Shown: in pieces, positions 8,479 through 18,915 of the stretch
How the letters are laid out: each line of letters begins with the position of its first letter
Numbering within the stretch: the stretch's first letter is position 1
Origin: Deltaproteobacteria bacterium
GTDB lineage: Bacteria; Desulfobacterota; Desulfobacteria; Desulfobacterales; SURF-15
DNA: 50,222 bases
Direction: 5' to 3'
Assembly (NCBI GenBank): GCA_019309565.1
Contig: JAFDFZ010000022.1
Span: 1-50,222 of the forward strand
Notes under the pieces: generated by a model
What the model saw: only the letters and a program-made list of their open reading frames with translations
Database searches by the model: none
Told to the model about the DNA's origin: nothing
Made by a program: the position numbers and the translations under genes

Positions 8479-9692
8479 TATCTGTGTACTCTTTTTTCAA
8501 GCATTTTTTGAATTCGCAATCTCAATGCGTTCAGCCGGATAAACCCTTCTGCATCCTTTTGACTATAGACAGTATCATCTTCAAACGTGGCAAAATCTTC
8601 TCTGTAAAGGGATTGATCCGATCTGCGCCCCAGGACCTCACAGTTTCCCTTATAAAGCTTAAGCCGAACTATGCCCGATACGCTGCTCTGGGTATGATCG
8701 ATCATTTTCTGCAGCATCCTCATTTCCGGAGAAAACCAGAACCCATAATAGATAAGCTCCGAATATTTCGGAACCAACGAATCCCGAAGATGCATCACCT
8801 CCCGATCCATGGTTATGGATTCCATTGCTCGATGGGCCACTCGAAGGATGCTCCCGCCGGGGGTCTCATATATCCCTCTTGATTTCATGCCCACGTATCG
8901 ATTCTCAACTATATCAGCCCTTCCAATACCGTGGCGCCCCCCCCTTTCATTTAGTGCTTTTAGCAAATTGGCGGGAGATAGGGTTTCTCCGTTGATGGCC
9001 ACAGGATCTCCCTGCTGAAACGTAATCTCAATCACTTCGGGCCGATCCGGGGCTTCTTGGGGAGATACTGTAAGCGTATAGATATCTTCCGGGGGTTCCC
9101 TCCATGGATCTTCCAGAATTCCTCCCTCATAGCTTATGTGAAGCAGGTTTTGATCGATGCTGTAAGGTTTTTCCGTATCGACCGGTACCGGTATGCCGTG
9201 TTTTTGTGCAAAGGCCATCAATGAAGTTCGCGAACCCAGCTCCCATTCGCGCCACGGGGCGATAATTTTGATATTCGGATCCAGGGCAAGGTAGCTGATT
9301 TCAAACCGCACCTGATCATTTCCTTTTCCTGTTGCACCATGGCTTACGGCATCCGCACCCTCCTGTCTTGCGATTTCGACCTGACGTTTCGCAATAAGAG
9401 GCCGAGCCAGAGATGTTCCCAGCAAGTACTGGTCTTCGTAAATGGCATTTGCTCGAAAAGCCGGAAACACGTAATCCTTTACAAAGGTTTCCTTAAGGTC
9501 CTCCACATAAGCGCTGAGCGCACCTGTTTTGAGGGCTTTTTGCCTGATGGCCTCCATTTCATCATCCTGCCCGAGATCTGCAGAAAAGGTTATAACCTCG
9601 CATCTGTAAGTTTCAATCAGCCACTTGAGGATAACAGAAGTGTCGAGCCCTCCTGAGTAAGCAAGTACCACTTTCTTGATGTCAACAGACAA
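8478..9692 (-). CDS. argG: Argininosuccinate synthase
   Basis: This 404-residue ATP-dependent ligase joins citrulline and aspartate to give argininosuccinate. The ATP pyrophosphatase P-loop [10 protein letters not shown] is at residues 10-19, and [15 protein letters not shown] (near 118) is the second family signature. Length is typical. It is followed by argH with overlapping stop and start codons. A 141-bp gap separates it from argD, the place where argF sits in many relatives. Confidence 0.97.
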   Translation of the reverse strand: MSVDIKKVVLAYSGGLDTSVILKWLIETYRCEVITFSADLGQDDEMEAIRQKALKTGALSAYVEDLKETFVKDYVFPAFRANAIYEDQYLLGTSLARPLIAKRQVEIARQEGADAVSHGATGKGNDQVRFEISYLALDPNIKIIAPWREWELGSRTSLMAFAQKHGIPVPVDTEKPYSIDQNLLHISYEGGILEDPWREPPEDIYTLTVSPQEAPDRPEVIEITFQQGDPVAINGETLSPANLLKALNERGGRHGIGRADIVENRYVGMKSRGIYETPGGSILRVAHRAMESITMDREVMHLRDSLVPKYSELIYYGFWFSPEMRMLQKMIDHTQSSVSGIVRLKLYKGNCEVLGRRSDQSLYREDFATFEDDTVYSQKDAEGFIRLNALRLRIQKMLEKRVHR

Positions 9693-9833
9693 TGTAAGAC
9701 TCCTTCTTTATAGGTTGACAATAAACGTATATTCCCTTTCAACCGCATCAAAACTACGACTGCAAAAGCGGCTTAGCCTTTAACCAAGCGGCTTTCAGCC
9801 ATCATCACACAAGCCTTGGGCCCCAGTGCCGAC

Positions 9834-11024
9834 TTAAGCCGATTGGTCGAACAATTCATCCAAACAGTTCAGCAGCGCATCGATCTGTGGCTTTTCGATG
9901 ATAAGGGGAGGGATAAACCGCAAAATCGTATCTTGAATGCAGTTGATCAGAAATCCTCTTTCCATGCACGCATTTACGAATTTATCTCCCGGTATTTTCA
10001 GTTTCATGCCAAGTAATAAACCGATTCCACGAACGTCAAGAATCGCTCCGTGTCTTGCCCTTAGGGCTTCAAGCTGCTGCTTGAAATACCGTCCCATCTC
10101 ATGGCAGTGCTCAACGATCTTCTCCTCTTTAAGTGTACGCAGCGTTTCAAGGGCAGCAGCACTGACAATGGGCGTGCCGCCGAAGGTGGACGCATGTGAA
10201 CCAGGGCCAAAGGCAGATGCAACATATTCCTTTGCCAGCATCGCCCCGATGGGCAGCCCGTTTGCCAGGGCTTTTGCCAGCGTCATTATATCCGGTTCGA
10301 TTCCAGAATGCTCGTAGGCAAAAAGCTTACCGGTACGTCCGATCCCAGTCTGGATTTCATCAAAGATGAGCAGCACCCCTGCTTCATCACAAAGCCGCCT
10401 CACGCGGCTTAAATAATCTGCATCGGGAATCCGAACACCCCCTTCACCCTGAACCGGTTCCAAAAGCACCGCACATGTGGCATCGGTTATGCTGTTCTGT
10501 AACGCCTTAACATCATTGAAGGGAACAAAATCAAAACCTTCAAGCACGGGATCAAAGCCCTTCTTGATCTTATCCTGGCCGGTTGCAGACAGAGTTGCCA
10601 TAGTTCGGCCGTGAAAGGATTTTTCCATTGCAACGATGCGGTATCGCCCGTTGTCGCCTTTTTCCCTAAAATACTTCCTTGCCAATTTGATCGCCGCTTC
10701 GTTTGCCTCCGCTCCGCTGTTGCAGAAAAAAGCACGATCAGCAAAACTGTTTTCGATCAACCAGCTTGCCAACTCCACCTGTGGAACCGTGTAATAAAGA
10801 TTTGAGACGTGAAGCAGGCGGCTGGACTGCGAGGAGATTGCAGTAGATACTTTAGGATGCGCATGTCCCAGATTGCAAACAGCAATGCCGGAAACAAAGT
10901 CGATGTACTGCTTTCCATCCGCATCCCAAAGCATACAGCCGCTGCCCCTTGTGATGACGATGGGAAAGCGTTTGTAGGTCGATGCAATAACCGTGTCTGC
11001 GATTTTTTTGATGTCTCTGCTCAT
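9834..11024 (-). CDS. argD: Acetylornithine aminotransferase
   Basis: A 396-residue class III PLP aminotransferase that converts N-acetylglutamate semialdehyde to N-acetylornithine, and often also serves lysine synthesis. Visible are the GAEAN motif (near 104), the cofactor aspartate in IFDEIQTG (D222), and the Schiff-base lysine K251 in TLAKALANG. Length is normal. The start overlaps the argB stop by 4 bases, so the two are coupled. Confidence 0.96.
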   Translation of the reverse strand: MSRDIKKIADTVIASTYKRFPIVITRGSGCMLWDADGKQYIDFVSGIAVCNLGHAHPKVSTAISSQSSRLLHVSNLYYTVPQVELASWLIENSFADRAFFCNSGAEANEAAIKLARKYFREKGDNGRYRIVAMEKSFHGRTMATLSATGQDKIKKGFDPVLEGFDFVPFNDVKALQNSITDATCAVLLEPVQGEGGVRIPDADYLSRVRRLCDEAGVLLIFDEIQTGIGRTGKLFAYEHSGIEPDIMTLAKALANGLPIGAMLAKEYVASAFGPGSHASTFGGTPIVSAAALETLRTLKEEKIVEHCHEMGRYFKQQLEALRARHGAILDVRGIGLLLGMKLKIPGDKFVNACMERGFLINCIQDTILRFIPPLIIEKPQIDALLNCLDELFDQSA

Positions 11025-11896
11025 GGTATCACTTCCGTTCCGATTCCTTTGTCGGTAAAAAGCTCAAGTAACAGCGCGTGACGCTTTTTACCATTGATGA
11101 TATGAACCTTTTCAACCCCAGCCTTAAGCGCCATGGACGCCCATTCGATTTTGGGAATCATTCCACCTGAAATCGTCTTATCCTCAATCAATCGAGGAAT
11201 GTCCCGATCATTGATAGTGGACACCAGCATACCGGAACCATCCATGACGCCATCAACGTCCGTAAGAAAGATGAGTCGGCCTGCAGAAAGAGCCATGGCG
11301 ATATTGCTAGCCACGAGATCGGCGTTGATGTTGTATGTTTCTCCACACTTACCGAAACCAATGGGTGCGATAACCGGAATAAAACCTTTTCTTGCAAGCG
11401 TTTCGATGATCTCCGGTTCTATACTGGTAACCTCCCCCACCAAGCCTGGATCTATGATTTCGGGAGGTTCATCTTCGTTCTGCTGGTGTATAATTTTAAG
11501 TTTCTTCGCTGGGATCAGCCCGCCGTCTTTGCCGCTCAGCCCCACGGCTTTGCCACCGGAGCGATGGATTTGTGCAACTATGGCCTTGTTGATTTTCCCA
11601 CCCAACACCATCTCAACCACGTCCATCGTCTCTTCATCGGTAAGTCTCATGCCTCTTACGAACGTGGATCGGATTCCCATTCGCTCAAGCACCTTGTTAA
11701 TCTGCGGCCCCCCACCATGAACCACCACCGGGTTTAACCCGATAAATTTCAGCAGTGTAATGTCACGGGCGAAATCTTCCTTCAACTGCTCATCCACCAT
11801 CGCATGGCCGCCGTACTTGATTACAATGGTCATGCCGTAAAACCGCCGTATATATGGCAGGGCCTCTATCAGAATATTTGCCACATTAGGAGTCAT
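11021..11896 (-). CDS. argB: Acetylglutamate kinase
   Basis: This 291-residue amino-acid kinase phosphorylates N-acetylglutamate, the second step of arginine synthesis. The ATP-binding KYGGHAM motif is at 28-34 and [10 protein letters not shown] follows near 58. The long N-terminal helix (residues 1-20) is the kind that mediates hexamers and arginine feedback in other bacteria; regulation here is an inference. It lies between hslU and argD on the same strand. Confidence 0.96.
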   Translation of the reverse strand: MTPNVANILIEALPYIRRFYGMTIVIKYGGHAMVDEQLKEDFARDITLLKFIGLNPVVVHGGGPQINKVLERMGIRSTFVRGMRLTDEETMDVVEMVLGGKINKAIVAQIHRSGGKAVGLSGKDGGLIPAKKLKIIHQQNEDEPPEIIDPGLVGEVTSIEPEIIETLARKGFIPVIAPIGFGKCGETYNINADLVASNIAMALSAGRLIFLTDVDGVMDGSGMLVSTINDRDIPRLIEDKTISGGMIPKIEWASMALKAGVEKVHIINGKKRHALLLELFTDKGIGTEVIP

Positions 11897-11945
11897 GGTT
11901 CTTCTCTGCTGCCTGTGTTTTGGTTTAATGCATATATGAGCGAAA

Positions 11946-13310
11946 CTACAAGATGTACCTGCTTAGATCTTCGTCATCCTTGACATCCTTTAGTTTCGCA
12001 TCCACATATTGAGCGTCTATGACAATCTGGGTATCGGCGATGTCCGGTGCATCAAACAGGATATCCTCAAGCAGGCGCTCCATTATCGTATGAAGCCGCC
12101 TTGCACCGATATTCTCCATTGCACTGTTAACCTCTTCGGCAATATCCGCAATCCTCTCGATGGCGTCTTCTTTGAACACCACATCTATTCCCTCGGTTTT
12201 GAGAAGCGCGGTATATTGACGAACCAACGAGCTTTTGGGTTCGGTCAAAATTTTAACGAACTCCTCTTTCCCCAGTGAATCCAGTTCCACCCGAATGGGA
12301 AACCGGCCCTGAAGCTCTGGGATCAGATCCGATGGTTTGCTGGTGTGAAAGGCACCGGAAGCAATGAACAGGATGTGGTCTGTCTTAACAGGCCCGTATT
12401 TTGTCGCTACTGTCGACCCCTCAACGATGGGCAACAGGTCCCGCTGCACCCCTTCTCTTGAAACATCAGGGCCATGTCCGCTGTCCTTGCCGGCAATCTT
12501 GTCGATTTCATCAAGAAAAATAATTCCTGACTGTTCCACCTTTTCTATCGCCCGGCTGACCACCCGATCCATATCAATAAGTGCCTGGGCCTCTTCCTGT
12601 GCCAGGATCTCCATGGCCTCCGGCACCGGAACCCTGCGCCGCTTGGTGCTGCGAGGAAACAGGCTTCCGAACATATCCCTAAAGTTTACACCCAGCTCTT
12701 CCATTCCCACATTTGAAAAAATCTCCACAACCGGCATGCTTTTATCCGTAACATCAAGGTCCACAAAACGGTTGGCAAGTTTACCTTCCCGCAGCAGTTT
12801 GCGAAGCTTCTCTCTGGTTGATACATGCTCATCCACGGCTGCCCGAGTCATATCCGGTTGCTGGTCATCTTGATCCTGCTGCTGGCTGGGCTTTGACTTT
12901 GGGAGCAATAAATCCAGCATTCGTTCCTCGGCATTTCGCCATGCCTTATCTTTAACCGCCTCTTGTTCACGGGCCTTAAGCATTCCGACCGTCAACTCAA
13001 CGATGTCTCTCACCATGGATTCCACATCCCGGCCCACATAACCGACCTCTGTAAACTTTGAGGCCTCAACCTTAATAAAGGGCGAATCCGTCAGCTTGGA
13101 CAGTCGCCGGGAAATCTCGGTCTTCCCGACCCCGGTGGGACCGATGAGAATGATGTTTTTCGGAGCGATCTCATCCCTCAGATCCTCTGGCACCTGTCGT
13201 CGGCGCCAGCGGTTCCTCAAGGCAATGGCAACGGAACGCTTTGCGTTGCGCTGCCCGATGATGTATTTGTCCAGTTCTTTAACGATTTCCGAAGGCCGTA
13301 ATGCGCTCAT
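11946..13310 (-). CDS. hslU: ATP-dependent protease ATPase subunit HslU
   Basis: This 454-residue AAA+ unfoldase forms hexamers that feed substrates to HslV. Walker A GPTGVGKT (57-64), Walker [10 protein letters not shown], and the pore motif GYVGRDVES near residue 90 are intact. A family-typical intermediate domain lies between the Walker motifs, and the C-terminal LSRYIL tail that docks into HslV is present. It follows hslV on the same strand after about 95 bp. Confidence 0.97.
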   Translation of the reverse strand: MSALRPSEIVKELDKYIIGQRNAKRSVAIALRNRWRRRQVPEDLRDEIAPKNIILIGPTGVGKTEISRRLSKLTDSPFIKVEASKFTEVGYVGRDVESMVRDIVELTVGMLKAREQEAVKDKAWRNAEERMLDLLLPKSKPSQQQDQDDQQPDMTRAAVDEHVSTREKLRKLLREGKLANRFVDLDVTDKSMPVVEIFSNVGMEELGVNFRDMFGSLFPRSTKRRRVPVPEAMEILAQEEAQALIDMDRVVSRAIEKVEQSGIIFLDEIDKIAGKDSGHGPDVSREGVQRDLLPIVEGSTVATKYGPVKTDHILFIASGAFHTSKPSDLIPELQGRFPIRVELDSLGKEEFVKILTEPKSSLVRQYTALLKTEGIDVVFKEDAIERIADIAEEVNSAMENIGARRLHTIMERLLEDILFDAPDIADTQIVIDAQYVDAKLKDVKDDEDLSRYIL

Positions 13311-13404
13311 ATGACAACCATGTTCCTGGTAGAAATTAGTTCGTTTCGCTCACAAGACGTTCAATTACTGTTCTGCATCTCTATTCCTGCAAAGAAAAGC
13401 TGTT

Positions 13405-13938
13405 TTATTCAATTCCTTCTATGGTGATGGTCTCATTGGTATAAACACAAATAGAGGCCGCTATTCTCATTGCCTCCTGTACTATGTTACGGGCATCGAG
13501 ATTCGTATGTTTAATCAAAGCAGTGGCTGCCGCCCGGGCACCGACACTGCCCGAACCGATACCGATGACGTCTTCATCGGGTTCGATCACATCTCCGTTT
13601 CCGGATATTAGATACATCCGCTTGGCATCCGCAGCGATCATCATGGCTTCAAGCCGCCTTAAGTACCGATCGGTCCGCCAATCTTTAGCCAACTCCACTG
13701 CGGATCGAGTCAAGTTGCCGTTGTAACGCTCAAGCTTGGACTCGAATCGGTCAAAAAGGTTTAACGCATCTGCCATTGCTCCGGCAAAACCGACAATAAT
13801 CTTGCCATGATAGATTTTTCTCACCTTCACTGCGTGATGTTTTAACACCGTATCATTAAAAGTGACCTGTCCATCACCGGCAACAGCAAGCTTTCCATGC
13901 CGTCTCACAGCCAATATGGTTGTTGCCTTAATCATCAT
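13405..13938 (-). CDS. hslV: ATP-dependent protease peptidase subunit HslV
   Basis: Proteasome-like threonine protease partner of HslU. From the chosen ATG (13936-13938) the product has 177 residues and begins MMIKATTILAVRR. Processing would expose the catalytic threonine of TTILAVR. An upstream ATG at 13983 would add 15 residues inside xerC, but the GAGG ribosome-binding site lies just before 13938 and family N-termini fit the shorter form. The GDGQVT motif near residue 20 and the GIGSGS loop are conserved. It is placed directly after xerC. Confidence 0.95.
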   Translation of the reverse strand: MMIKATTILAVRRHGKLAVAGDGQVTFNDTVLKHHAVKVRKIYHGKIIVGFAGAMADALNLFDRFESKLERYNGNLTRSAVELAKDWRTDRYLRRLEAMMIAADAKRMYLISGNGDVIEPDEDVIGIGSGSVGARAAATALIKHTNLDARNIVQEAMRIAASICVYTNETITIEGIE

Positions 13939-13957
13939 CGAAACCTCAGATCCGAAG

Positions 13958-14899
13958 TCATCTCCTTGGGTGTGCCCTGTCATATGCCTGCATTAGTCGA
14001 TCAATACTGACATGGGTATATTTTTGAGTGGTAGACAGACTCTTATGGCCCAAAAGCTCCTGCACAACTTTTAGATCCGCTCCGGCATCTAGCAGATGGG
14101 TGGCGAAAGAATGCCGGATCATATGCGGTGATACCGGAGTTTTCAACCCGCTTGTTACTGCTATTTTATTGAGAACACGGGCAATGGACCGCGTGGACAA
14201 CCGGCCGTATCGGTTATTTAAGAAAAGAGGCCCATTGAGATCTAAAGAAACCCCCTCCCCGGCTTCCTGTTCCAACCGCTGCCGGTAAGTCCGGATAGCA
14301 TCAAGCGCCTTTTTACCAATGGGAACCAACCGCTGCCTGTTGCCCTTGCCCAGCACACGAACAAGCCCGGAGTTAAAATCCACATCACAGACATTCAGGC
14401 CTGACAGTTCGGATACTCGAATCCCGGTTGAATAAAGCGTTTCCAGAATGGCCATGTCTCTCATCTGTAAAAGCGCCTTAGGTTCTGTACCGTTAAGCAA
14501 GTGAAACATGCCGTCTACGGACAAATAGCCTGGAATACGTCTCTGCTGCTTTGGGGTTAAGACCATCTCTGCCGGGTTGTGTGAGACGATTCCACGTTTA
14601 AGAAGGTACCTGAAAAAGGAGCGTAACGCTGAAAGCTTGCGCGCAATGGTTATCTTTCGGTTTTTTTTGTGCAACCATGCCAAATACTCTCTGATAAGCA
14701 AAGGGTCGATCTTATTCCACGAGAAGACGGCCCCCTTGGCGCGGTTTTCTTGCTCCGAGGCCAGTTTGCGATCCACAAAAGTGGTGAACTCCTTTAAATT
14801 GTGCCGATAGGCGCGGCCGGTATGAACCGAGTACCCCTTTTCGTACACCATGGATTCGATAAACCGAATAATCATTTTTTTTGCCCCGAAAGACATCAT
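13958..14899 (-). CDS. xerC: Site-specific tyrosine recombinase XerC/XerD family
   Basis: A 313-residue tyrosine recombinase with an N-terminal SAM-like DNA-binding domain (about 5-110). The catalytic set is complete: R161, K185, H259, R262, H285 and nucleophile Y294. Together with its position before hslV-hslU this supports the chromosome-dimer-resolving XerC rather than a phage integrase. No attachment sites or phage genes are near. The start overlaps the end of the HAD phosphatase gene, so it is probably cotranscribed. Confidence 0.92.
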   Translation of the reverse strand: MMSFGAKKMIIRFIESMVYEKGYSVHTGRAYRHNLKEFTTFVDRKLASEQENRAKGAVFSWNKIDPLLIREYLAWLHKKNRKITIARKLSALRSFFRYLLKRGIVSHNPAEMVLTPKQQRRIPGYLSVDGMFHLLNGTEPKALLQMRDMAILETLYSTGIRVSELSGLNVCDVDFNSGLVRVLGKGNRQRLVPIGKKALDAIRTYRQRLEQEAGEGVSLDLNGPLFLNNRYGRLSTRSIARVLNKIAVTSGLKTPVSPHMIRHSFATHLLDAGADLKVVQELLGHKSLSTTQKYTHVSIDRLMQAYDRAHPRR

Positions 14900-15471
14900 C
14901 TAATACCCAACAAGCATTCAAGCTCGTTCCAATCTTCAACCTCCATGAAGGGGTGAGGCCTGCGATTCCAAGGTTGTTTGAACAAAATAGGCGTAATACC
15001 GGCAGCCTGCAACTCATAACACGTTTCCAGTCTATCTTCCACAAAACAATCAACGCCCTTTTCCCTCAACACGGATATCTTGCGCTCGTAGGAACCAGTT
15101 GCAACTATTTCAAAACATGCCGGTGCAAGCGCCACTGTGCTGCGAAACCACTGATCAATTGGCCCCGGATGCGGGCGGGCGGTCACGAAAAGCACTGGGC
15201 TTGCAACTTGACCCACTTTGACCAGCCCCTCTGGAGCACCCTTGATCGGCTTCAGCCTGCTCACATATCGCCCTTGCTGAATCCGATCGATTATATCCGT
15301 TATAACGGCTTCATCAAGGTCGAGGCATTCATTCAAATCATATGTCGTAAAATCCTCATACCGGATGGTATCGATCCGGTAGTGATCCCTGGCAATATCA
15401 AGGAACAACTGCATAGTATCGGCAATCACGCTGTCGATATCAAAGGCTATTGATGCTGGATTCACCCTCAT
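14896..15471 (-). CDS. HAD-superfamily phosphatase, 5'-nucleotidase-like
   Basis: A 191-residue cytoplasmic protein. HAD motif I is FDIDSVIADT (9-18) with the nucleophile and acid aspartates; serine replaces the usual glycine after the second aspartate. LFVTARP (near 93) is motif II, and FVEDRLETC (near 143) is the metal-binding motif III. The overall pattern recalls the NT5C-type nucleotidases and similar small-molecule phosphatases. It overlaps both neighbours by 4 bases. The substrate cannot be deduced. Confidence 0.8.
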   Translation of the reverse strand: MRVNPASIAFDIDSVIADTMQLFLDIARDHYRIDTIRYEDFTTYDLNECLDLDEAVITDIIDRIQQGRYVSRLKPIKGAPEGLVKVGQVASPVLFVTARPHPGPIDQWFRSTVALAPACFEIVATGSYERKISVLREKGVDCFVEDRLETCYELQAAGITPILFKQPWNRRPHPFMEVEDWNELECLLGIR

Positions 15472-15794
15472 GCTGCCTTTCGTGTCTTTTTCTTTAGTCG
15501 AGAGATCCGGCGTCTGTAGATTTTGGCCATTTTCTTGTCACTGGCTTTTAGCGCCGCCTCACGTTGTGCCTTGAGCATTCTTATCTTTTTCTTGATATCA
15601 CGAACGGAGGTATCCGACTTTCTTTTCTTTTCTTCCTTTATCCCTTTGGCTGCCATGATGGCTTTGAGAAGCTCCTCTTTGTTCATTCCATGAACACCCG
15701 TTATATCGGGAATTTCTTTTGCAATCTCCCTCAATTCCTTTGACGTCATCTTGTCCAATGGTTTTTCTTTTGTACCCTTCTCCTTGGTGGCCAT
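15468..15794 (-). CDS. Rho N-terminal (SAP-like) domain protein
   Basis: A 108-residue, very basic protein. The segment KMTSKELREIAKEIPDITGV followed by NKEELLKAI (about 15-46) is a Rho_N/SAP-type helix-extended-loop-helix that binds nucleic acid. The remainder is a lysine/arginine-rich coiled coil ending in KKKTRKAA. It has no enzymatic domain and is probably a small DNA- or RNA-binding protein. It is the first gene of the long block that runs through xerC, hslVU and the arg genes, and its stop overlaps the HAD gene. The biological role is unknown. Confidence 0.8.
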   Translation of the reverse strand: MATKEKGTKEKPLDKMTSKELREIAKEIPDITGVHGMNKEELLKAIMAAKGIKEEKKRKSDTSVRDIKKKIRMLKAQREAALKASDKKMAKIYRRRISRLKKKTRKAA

Positions 15795-15823
15795 ACCGAC
15801 GATGTCTCCTTTCCATGGCTAGT

Positions 15824-15860
15824 GGGAAAAGCAGAAGCGGAGGCCTTAAATAGCCCCCGC
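15824..15860 (-). terminator. Hairpin, possible terminator after the slipin gene
   Basis: On the minus strand GCGGGGGC pairs with GCCTCCGC (one G-U pair) across an 8-base loop, followed by TTCTGCTTTTCCC, a poor U-tract. It lies downstream of the slipin gene and just upstream of the Rho_N gene. It could partly separate the two minus-strand blocks. The rest of 15861-16043 shows nothing else I can support. Confidence 0.4.
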
Positions 15861-16043
15861 TCGCTGATCATTTTTATCGGCCGCAATGGCCTAGTCAAAC
15901 ATGTGAAACATAAAACAATGTCACACAGAAACTCCGCTCTTAAAGATAATTAAACCTTTTTTGGCAATAAAGTCAATAGCACATGAAAGGCCCAAACCCT
16001 TAAGTCTGAGTCCCTTTTTCGATAAACCATCTGTTAGGACCCT

Positions 16044-16808
16044 TTACTCGGATCCCTCTTTTTCCTTTTCAAACAACGTAATCAGCGGGCGAACCAGATC
16101 CATTGGAAAGGGCAGGATTGTGGTTGTATTGTTTTCAGCAGACATCTCTCGCATGGTCTGCAGGTATCGAAGCTGCAACGCCACGGGGCGTTTTTGTATT
16201 ATCTCGGCGGCTTCCGCCAGCCTTTCCGCTGCCTGATATTCTCCTTCGGCGTTAATTACCTTCGCTCGACGTTCTCTCTCTGCCTCTGCCTGCCGGGCCA
16301 TAGCCCGCTGCATTTCGGAAGGCAGATCGATGTGTTTCAATTCCACAGTAGCCACCTTGATCCCCCAGGGGTCTGTATGGATATCGAGAATTTCCTGCAA
16401 CTTGGAGTTGATCTTGTCTCTTTCTGCCAACAGTTCATCCAGTTCGGCCTGGCCGCAAACACTGCGCAGCGTGGTTTGAGCCAGCTGAGACATGGCATAC
16501 TGATAGTTTTCAACCTCGATGACGGCCTTAACCGGGTCGATGACTCGAAAGTAGATAACGGCATTCACTTTAACCGAAACGTTATCCCGCGTAATTACAT
16601 CCTGAGGATCCACATCAAGCGCCACAAGGCGGAGGCTTACTTTCACCATCTTATCTACGATGGGAATCAGAATGATAAGCCCGGGGCCCTTTGCCCTTAA
16701 AACGCGACCCAGACGAAATATCACCCCGCGTTCATATTCATTTAATATTCGAATGGCAGAGGATAGAAAAAGGACGACCAGTACGATGACAGCAATAATG
16801 GTGATCAT
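16044..16808 (-). CDS. Slipin (SPFH/stomatin family) membrane protein
   Basis: A 254-residue protein with one N-terminal membrane helix (about 2-20), then an SPFH/band-7 domain beginning [14 protein letters not shown]. An alanine/glutamate-rich coiled-coil tail ([20 protein letters not shown]) is typical of stomatin oligomers. It lies directly downstream of a long NfeD gene. This pairing is classical: the NfeD partner is thought to bind or process the stomatin partner in detergent-resistant membrane zones. The function is inferred from the family only. Confidence 0.92.
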   Translation of the reverse strand: MITIIAVIVLVVLFLSSAIRILNEYERGVIFRLGRVLRAKGPGLIILIPIVDKMVKVSLRLVALDVDPQDVITRDNVSVKVNAVIYFRVIDPVKAVIEVENYQYAMSQLAQTTLRSVCGQAELDELLAERDKINSKLQEILDIHTDPWGIKVATVELKHIDLPSEMQRAMARQAEAERERRAKVINAEGEYQAAERLAEAAEIIQKRPVALQLRYLQTMREMSAENNTTTILPFPMDLVRPLITLFEKEKEGSE

Positions 16809-16876
16809 ATCTTGCGTCTCCTTTTGAAATGTGGATTATCGTGCGACTCTTGGATGCCGCACTCCACGATCTTCCA

Positions 16877-18178
16877 CTATGATTTGGGCGGATCCACCTG
16901 TTCAACCTCAAGAACAAGGTTCTCAAGTTTGGTGACACGAACCCTGGCACCTTCGGAAATTGGTCTCTTTGAGGTAGCCCTCCACAGCTCACCGTGAACC
17001 AGTACCTTCCCCTCGGGCATAAGGGCATCTTTCACAACACCGATCTCTCCCACAATGCCCGCTGCCCCGGTTCTTGGGGTGGAGAGCTGTGATTTAAATA
17101 CGAGGCTTGCAACCATTACAAAAAATCCTGAAACAAGCACGAGTGACGGAATCAGTACGTGCCAGGAAACCCTCATTCCAGGAATATCCGTATCAAACAG
17201 CATGATGGAACCCAGGAAAAGAGAAATAATACCCGCAACGCTCAGCAACCCGTAACTGGTGATCTTCATCTCCATAATAAACAGAACGATGGACAGCAGA
17301 ATCAGTAGAATACCCGCGTAATTTATTGGAAGCGTCTGTAACGCAAAAAAAGCAAGAATCAATGAAATCCCCCCTATGACCCCCGGGAAGATAGCACCCG
17401 GATGGGAGAATTCGAAATAAAGCCCTGCAAGCCCTATGAGCAGTAAGATATATGCTATGTTGGGATTACTGATGGTCTTAAGCACTTTGGTCCGCAGTGT
17501 TTCCTTAAGCGGTATCAATTTCACGTCTTCTAAGTTAAGTGTACCCTTCCCCTCCACTTTCCAGCCGTTCATCTGCCGGATCAAATCATTGATGTCTGTT
17601 GCCACAATATCGATGATATTCTCCTTTAAGGCCTCGGATTCTGTAACCGATACGCTTTCCCTTACAGCCCGCTCTGCCCAGATGATGTTCCTGCCTCGCC
17701 TTTTGGCAATGCCTTTGGTAAATGCCACCAAATCATTGATAATTTTTTTGGACATGGTCTTGTCGATTTGTCTTCCGCCCAGGCCCACCGGGCTTGCAGC
17801 ACCGATATTGGTGCCAGGTGCCATCGCAGCGATGTCTGCAGCCAGGGTGATCATCACTCCTGCAGAGGCGGCCCTCGCCCCGCTGGGGAAGACGTATACA
17901 ACAACTGGCACTTTGCTGGCATAGATGTCCATAACGATCTGTCGCATGGACTCGGCAAGTCCCCCCGGAGTGTCAAGCTCTATGATAATGCAGGCTGCAT
18001 CTTCTTCTGAGGCTTTCTTGATTCCGGTTTTAATGAAATCCGCCACCCCAGGGCCTATAGCCCCTGAAATCTTGATGATGTATGCTTCGCGGCTCTGTGC
18101 TCCGGTGTCACGGGGTGAATTTAGAGCGCAAAATACAACCAGCAGAATAATAACAGGTGTACAGGTGATATTTTTCAT
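16877..18178 (-). CDS. nfeD: Long NfeD protein with ClpP-like serine protease domain
   Basis: A 433-residue membrane protein. A signal segment (about 1-27) precedes a ClpP/signal-peptide-peptidase-like domain with LDTPGGLAESMRQI near residue 68 and the putative nucleophile serine in GARAASAGVM near 100. Several membrane helices follow (about 245-350), and the C-terminal NfeD beta-barrel starts near 370. The archaeal homologue cleaves the stomatin partner, and the adjacent slipin gene fits that pairing. The start codon overlaps the end of the uracil-DNA glycosylase gene. Confidence 0.92.
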   Translation of the reverse strand: MKNITCTPVIILLVVFCALNSPRDTGAQSREAYIIKISGAIGPGVADFIKTGIKKASEEDAACIIIELDTPGGLAESMRQIVMDIYASKVPVVVYVFPSGARAASAGVMITLAADIAAMAPGTNIGAASPVGLGGRQIDKTMSKKIINDLVAFTKGIAKRRGRNIIWAERAVRESVSVTESEALKENIIDIVATDINDLIRQMNGWKVEGKGTLNLEDVKLIPLKETLRTKVLKTISNPNIAYILLLIGLAGLYFEFSHPGAIFPGVIGGISLILAFFALQTLPINYAGILLILLSIVLFIMEMKITSYGLLSVAGIISLFLGSIMLFDTDIPGMRVSWHVLIPSLVLVSGFFVMVASLVFKSQLSTPRTGAAGIVGEIGVVKDALMPEGKVLVHGELWRATSKRPISEGARVRVTKLENLVLEVEQVDPPKS

Positions 18179-18906
18179 GGGTTCTTTCCCGTATCAATAC
18201 CCATTGCGTTCATGAGTTTTTTCATATCCTCCCACACGTCACGCTTTCTTTCCGGATTCCGAAGCAGATAGGCGGGATGATACGTCGGTATCACCTTGAT
18301 CTGCCCAAGGTCATAGAATTTTCCTCTTAACACCGATATCGGTTCATCTATTTGAAGAAGGCTCTTGGTGGCAATCGTGCCTAAAGTACAGAGAAACCGC
18401 GGTTGAATGGCTCGAATCTGTCTTTGCAAAAACGGCAGGCAGGCCATGATCTCATCGGCCGTGGGAGTGCGGTTATCCGGCGGTCGGCATTTAACCACAT
18501 TACAAATGTATACCTGCTCCCGGCTCAGCTTGATGGCCTTAATGATTCTGGTCAAAAGCTGACCGGCTGCACCGACAAAGGGCTCGCCCTGAATGTCTTC
18601 TTCGTAACCTGGTCCCTCACCGACAAACATAAGTGATGCATGAGGATTGCCGGAACCGAACACGATATTTCTACGGTTTTTAGAAAGCCTGCAGCGATCG
18701 CACTCACCAATGTCTTTGCGTATCTTCTCAAGCGACTCCACCTGATTGTACACTTTTTTCCCCCAGCCCGACACAATGTGCAAGCTTTGATTTGAACAGT
18801 CGAAACCCTTACATCCCATTTCAGAGAGCAGCATCAGGTTGCTGCATATCTGTTCAATAGCCTCCATAAGCTTCTCTTTATGGGCCTGTCTAGGAAAAGT
18901 AGCCAT
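18175..18906 (-). CDS. Uracil-DNA glycosylase, iron-sulfur type (family 4)
   Basis: This 243-residue enzyme removes uracil from DNA to start base-excision repair. Family marks are GECDRCRLSKNRR, the active-site stretch FVGEGPGYEEDIQGEPFVG (written here with its key residues GEGPG and PFVG), VVKCRPPDNRTP, and the C-terminal YHPAYLLRNP. Cysteines spaced around the first and third motifs would hold the 4Fe-4S cluster. A roughly 50-residue N-terminal extension carries two more cysteines. It lies between coaBC and nfeD on the same strand; no functional link is evident. Confidence 0.92.
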   Translation of the reverse strand: MATFPRQAHKEKLMEAIEQICSNLMLLSEMGCKGFDCSNQSLHIVSGWGKKVYNQVESLEKIRKDIGECDRCRLSKNRRNIVFGSGNPHASLMFVGEGPGYEEDIQGEPFVGAAGQLLTRIIKAIKLSREQVYICNVVKCRPPDNRTPTADEIMACLPFLQRQIRAIQPRFLCTLGTIATKSLLQIDEPISVLRGKFYDLGQIKVIPTYHPAYLLRNPERKRDVWEDMKKLMNAMGIDTGKNP

Positions 18907-18915
18907 GGCCTGTAA

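Noticed and set aside
9772..9833. Possible argF fragment in the argD-argG gap
   Set aside because: The only open stretch (ending MAESRLVKG) does not match the ornithine carbamoyltransferase C-terminus.
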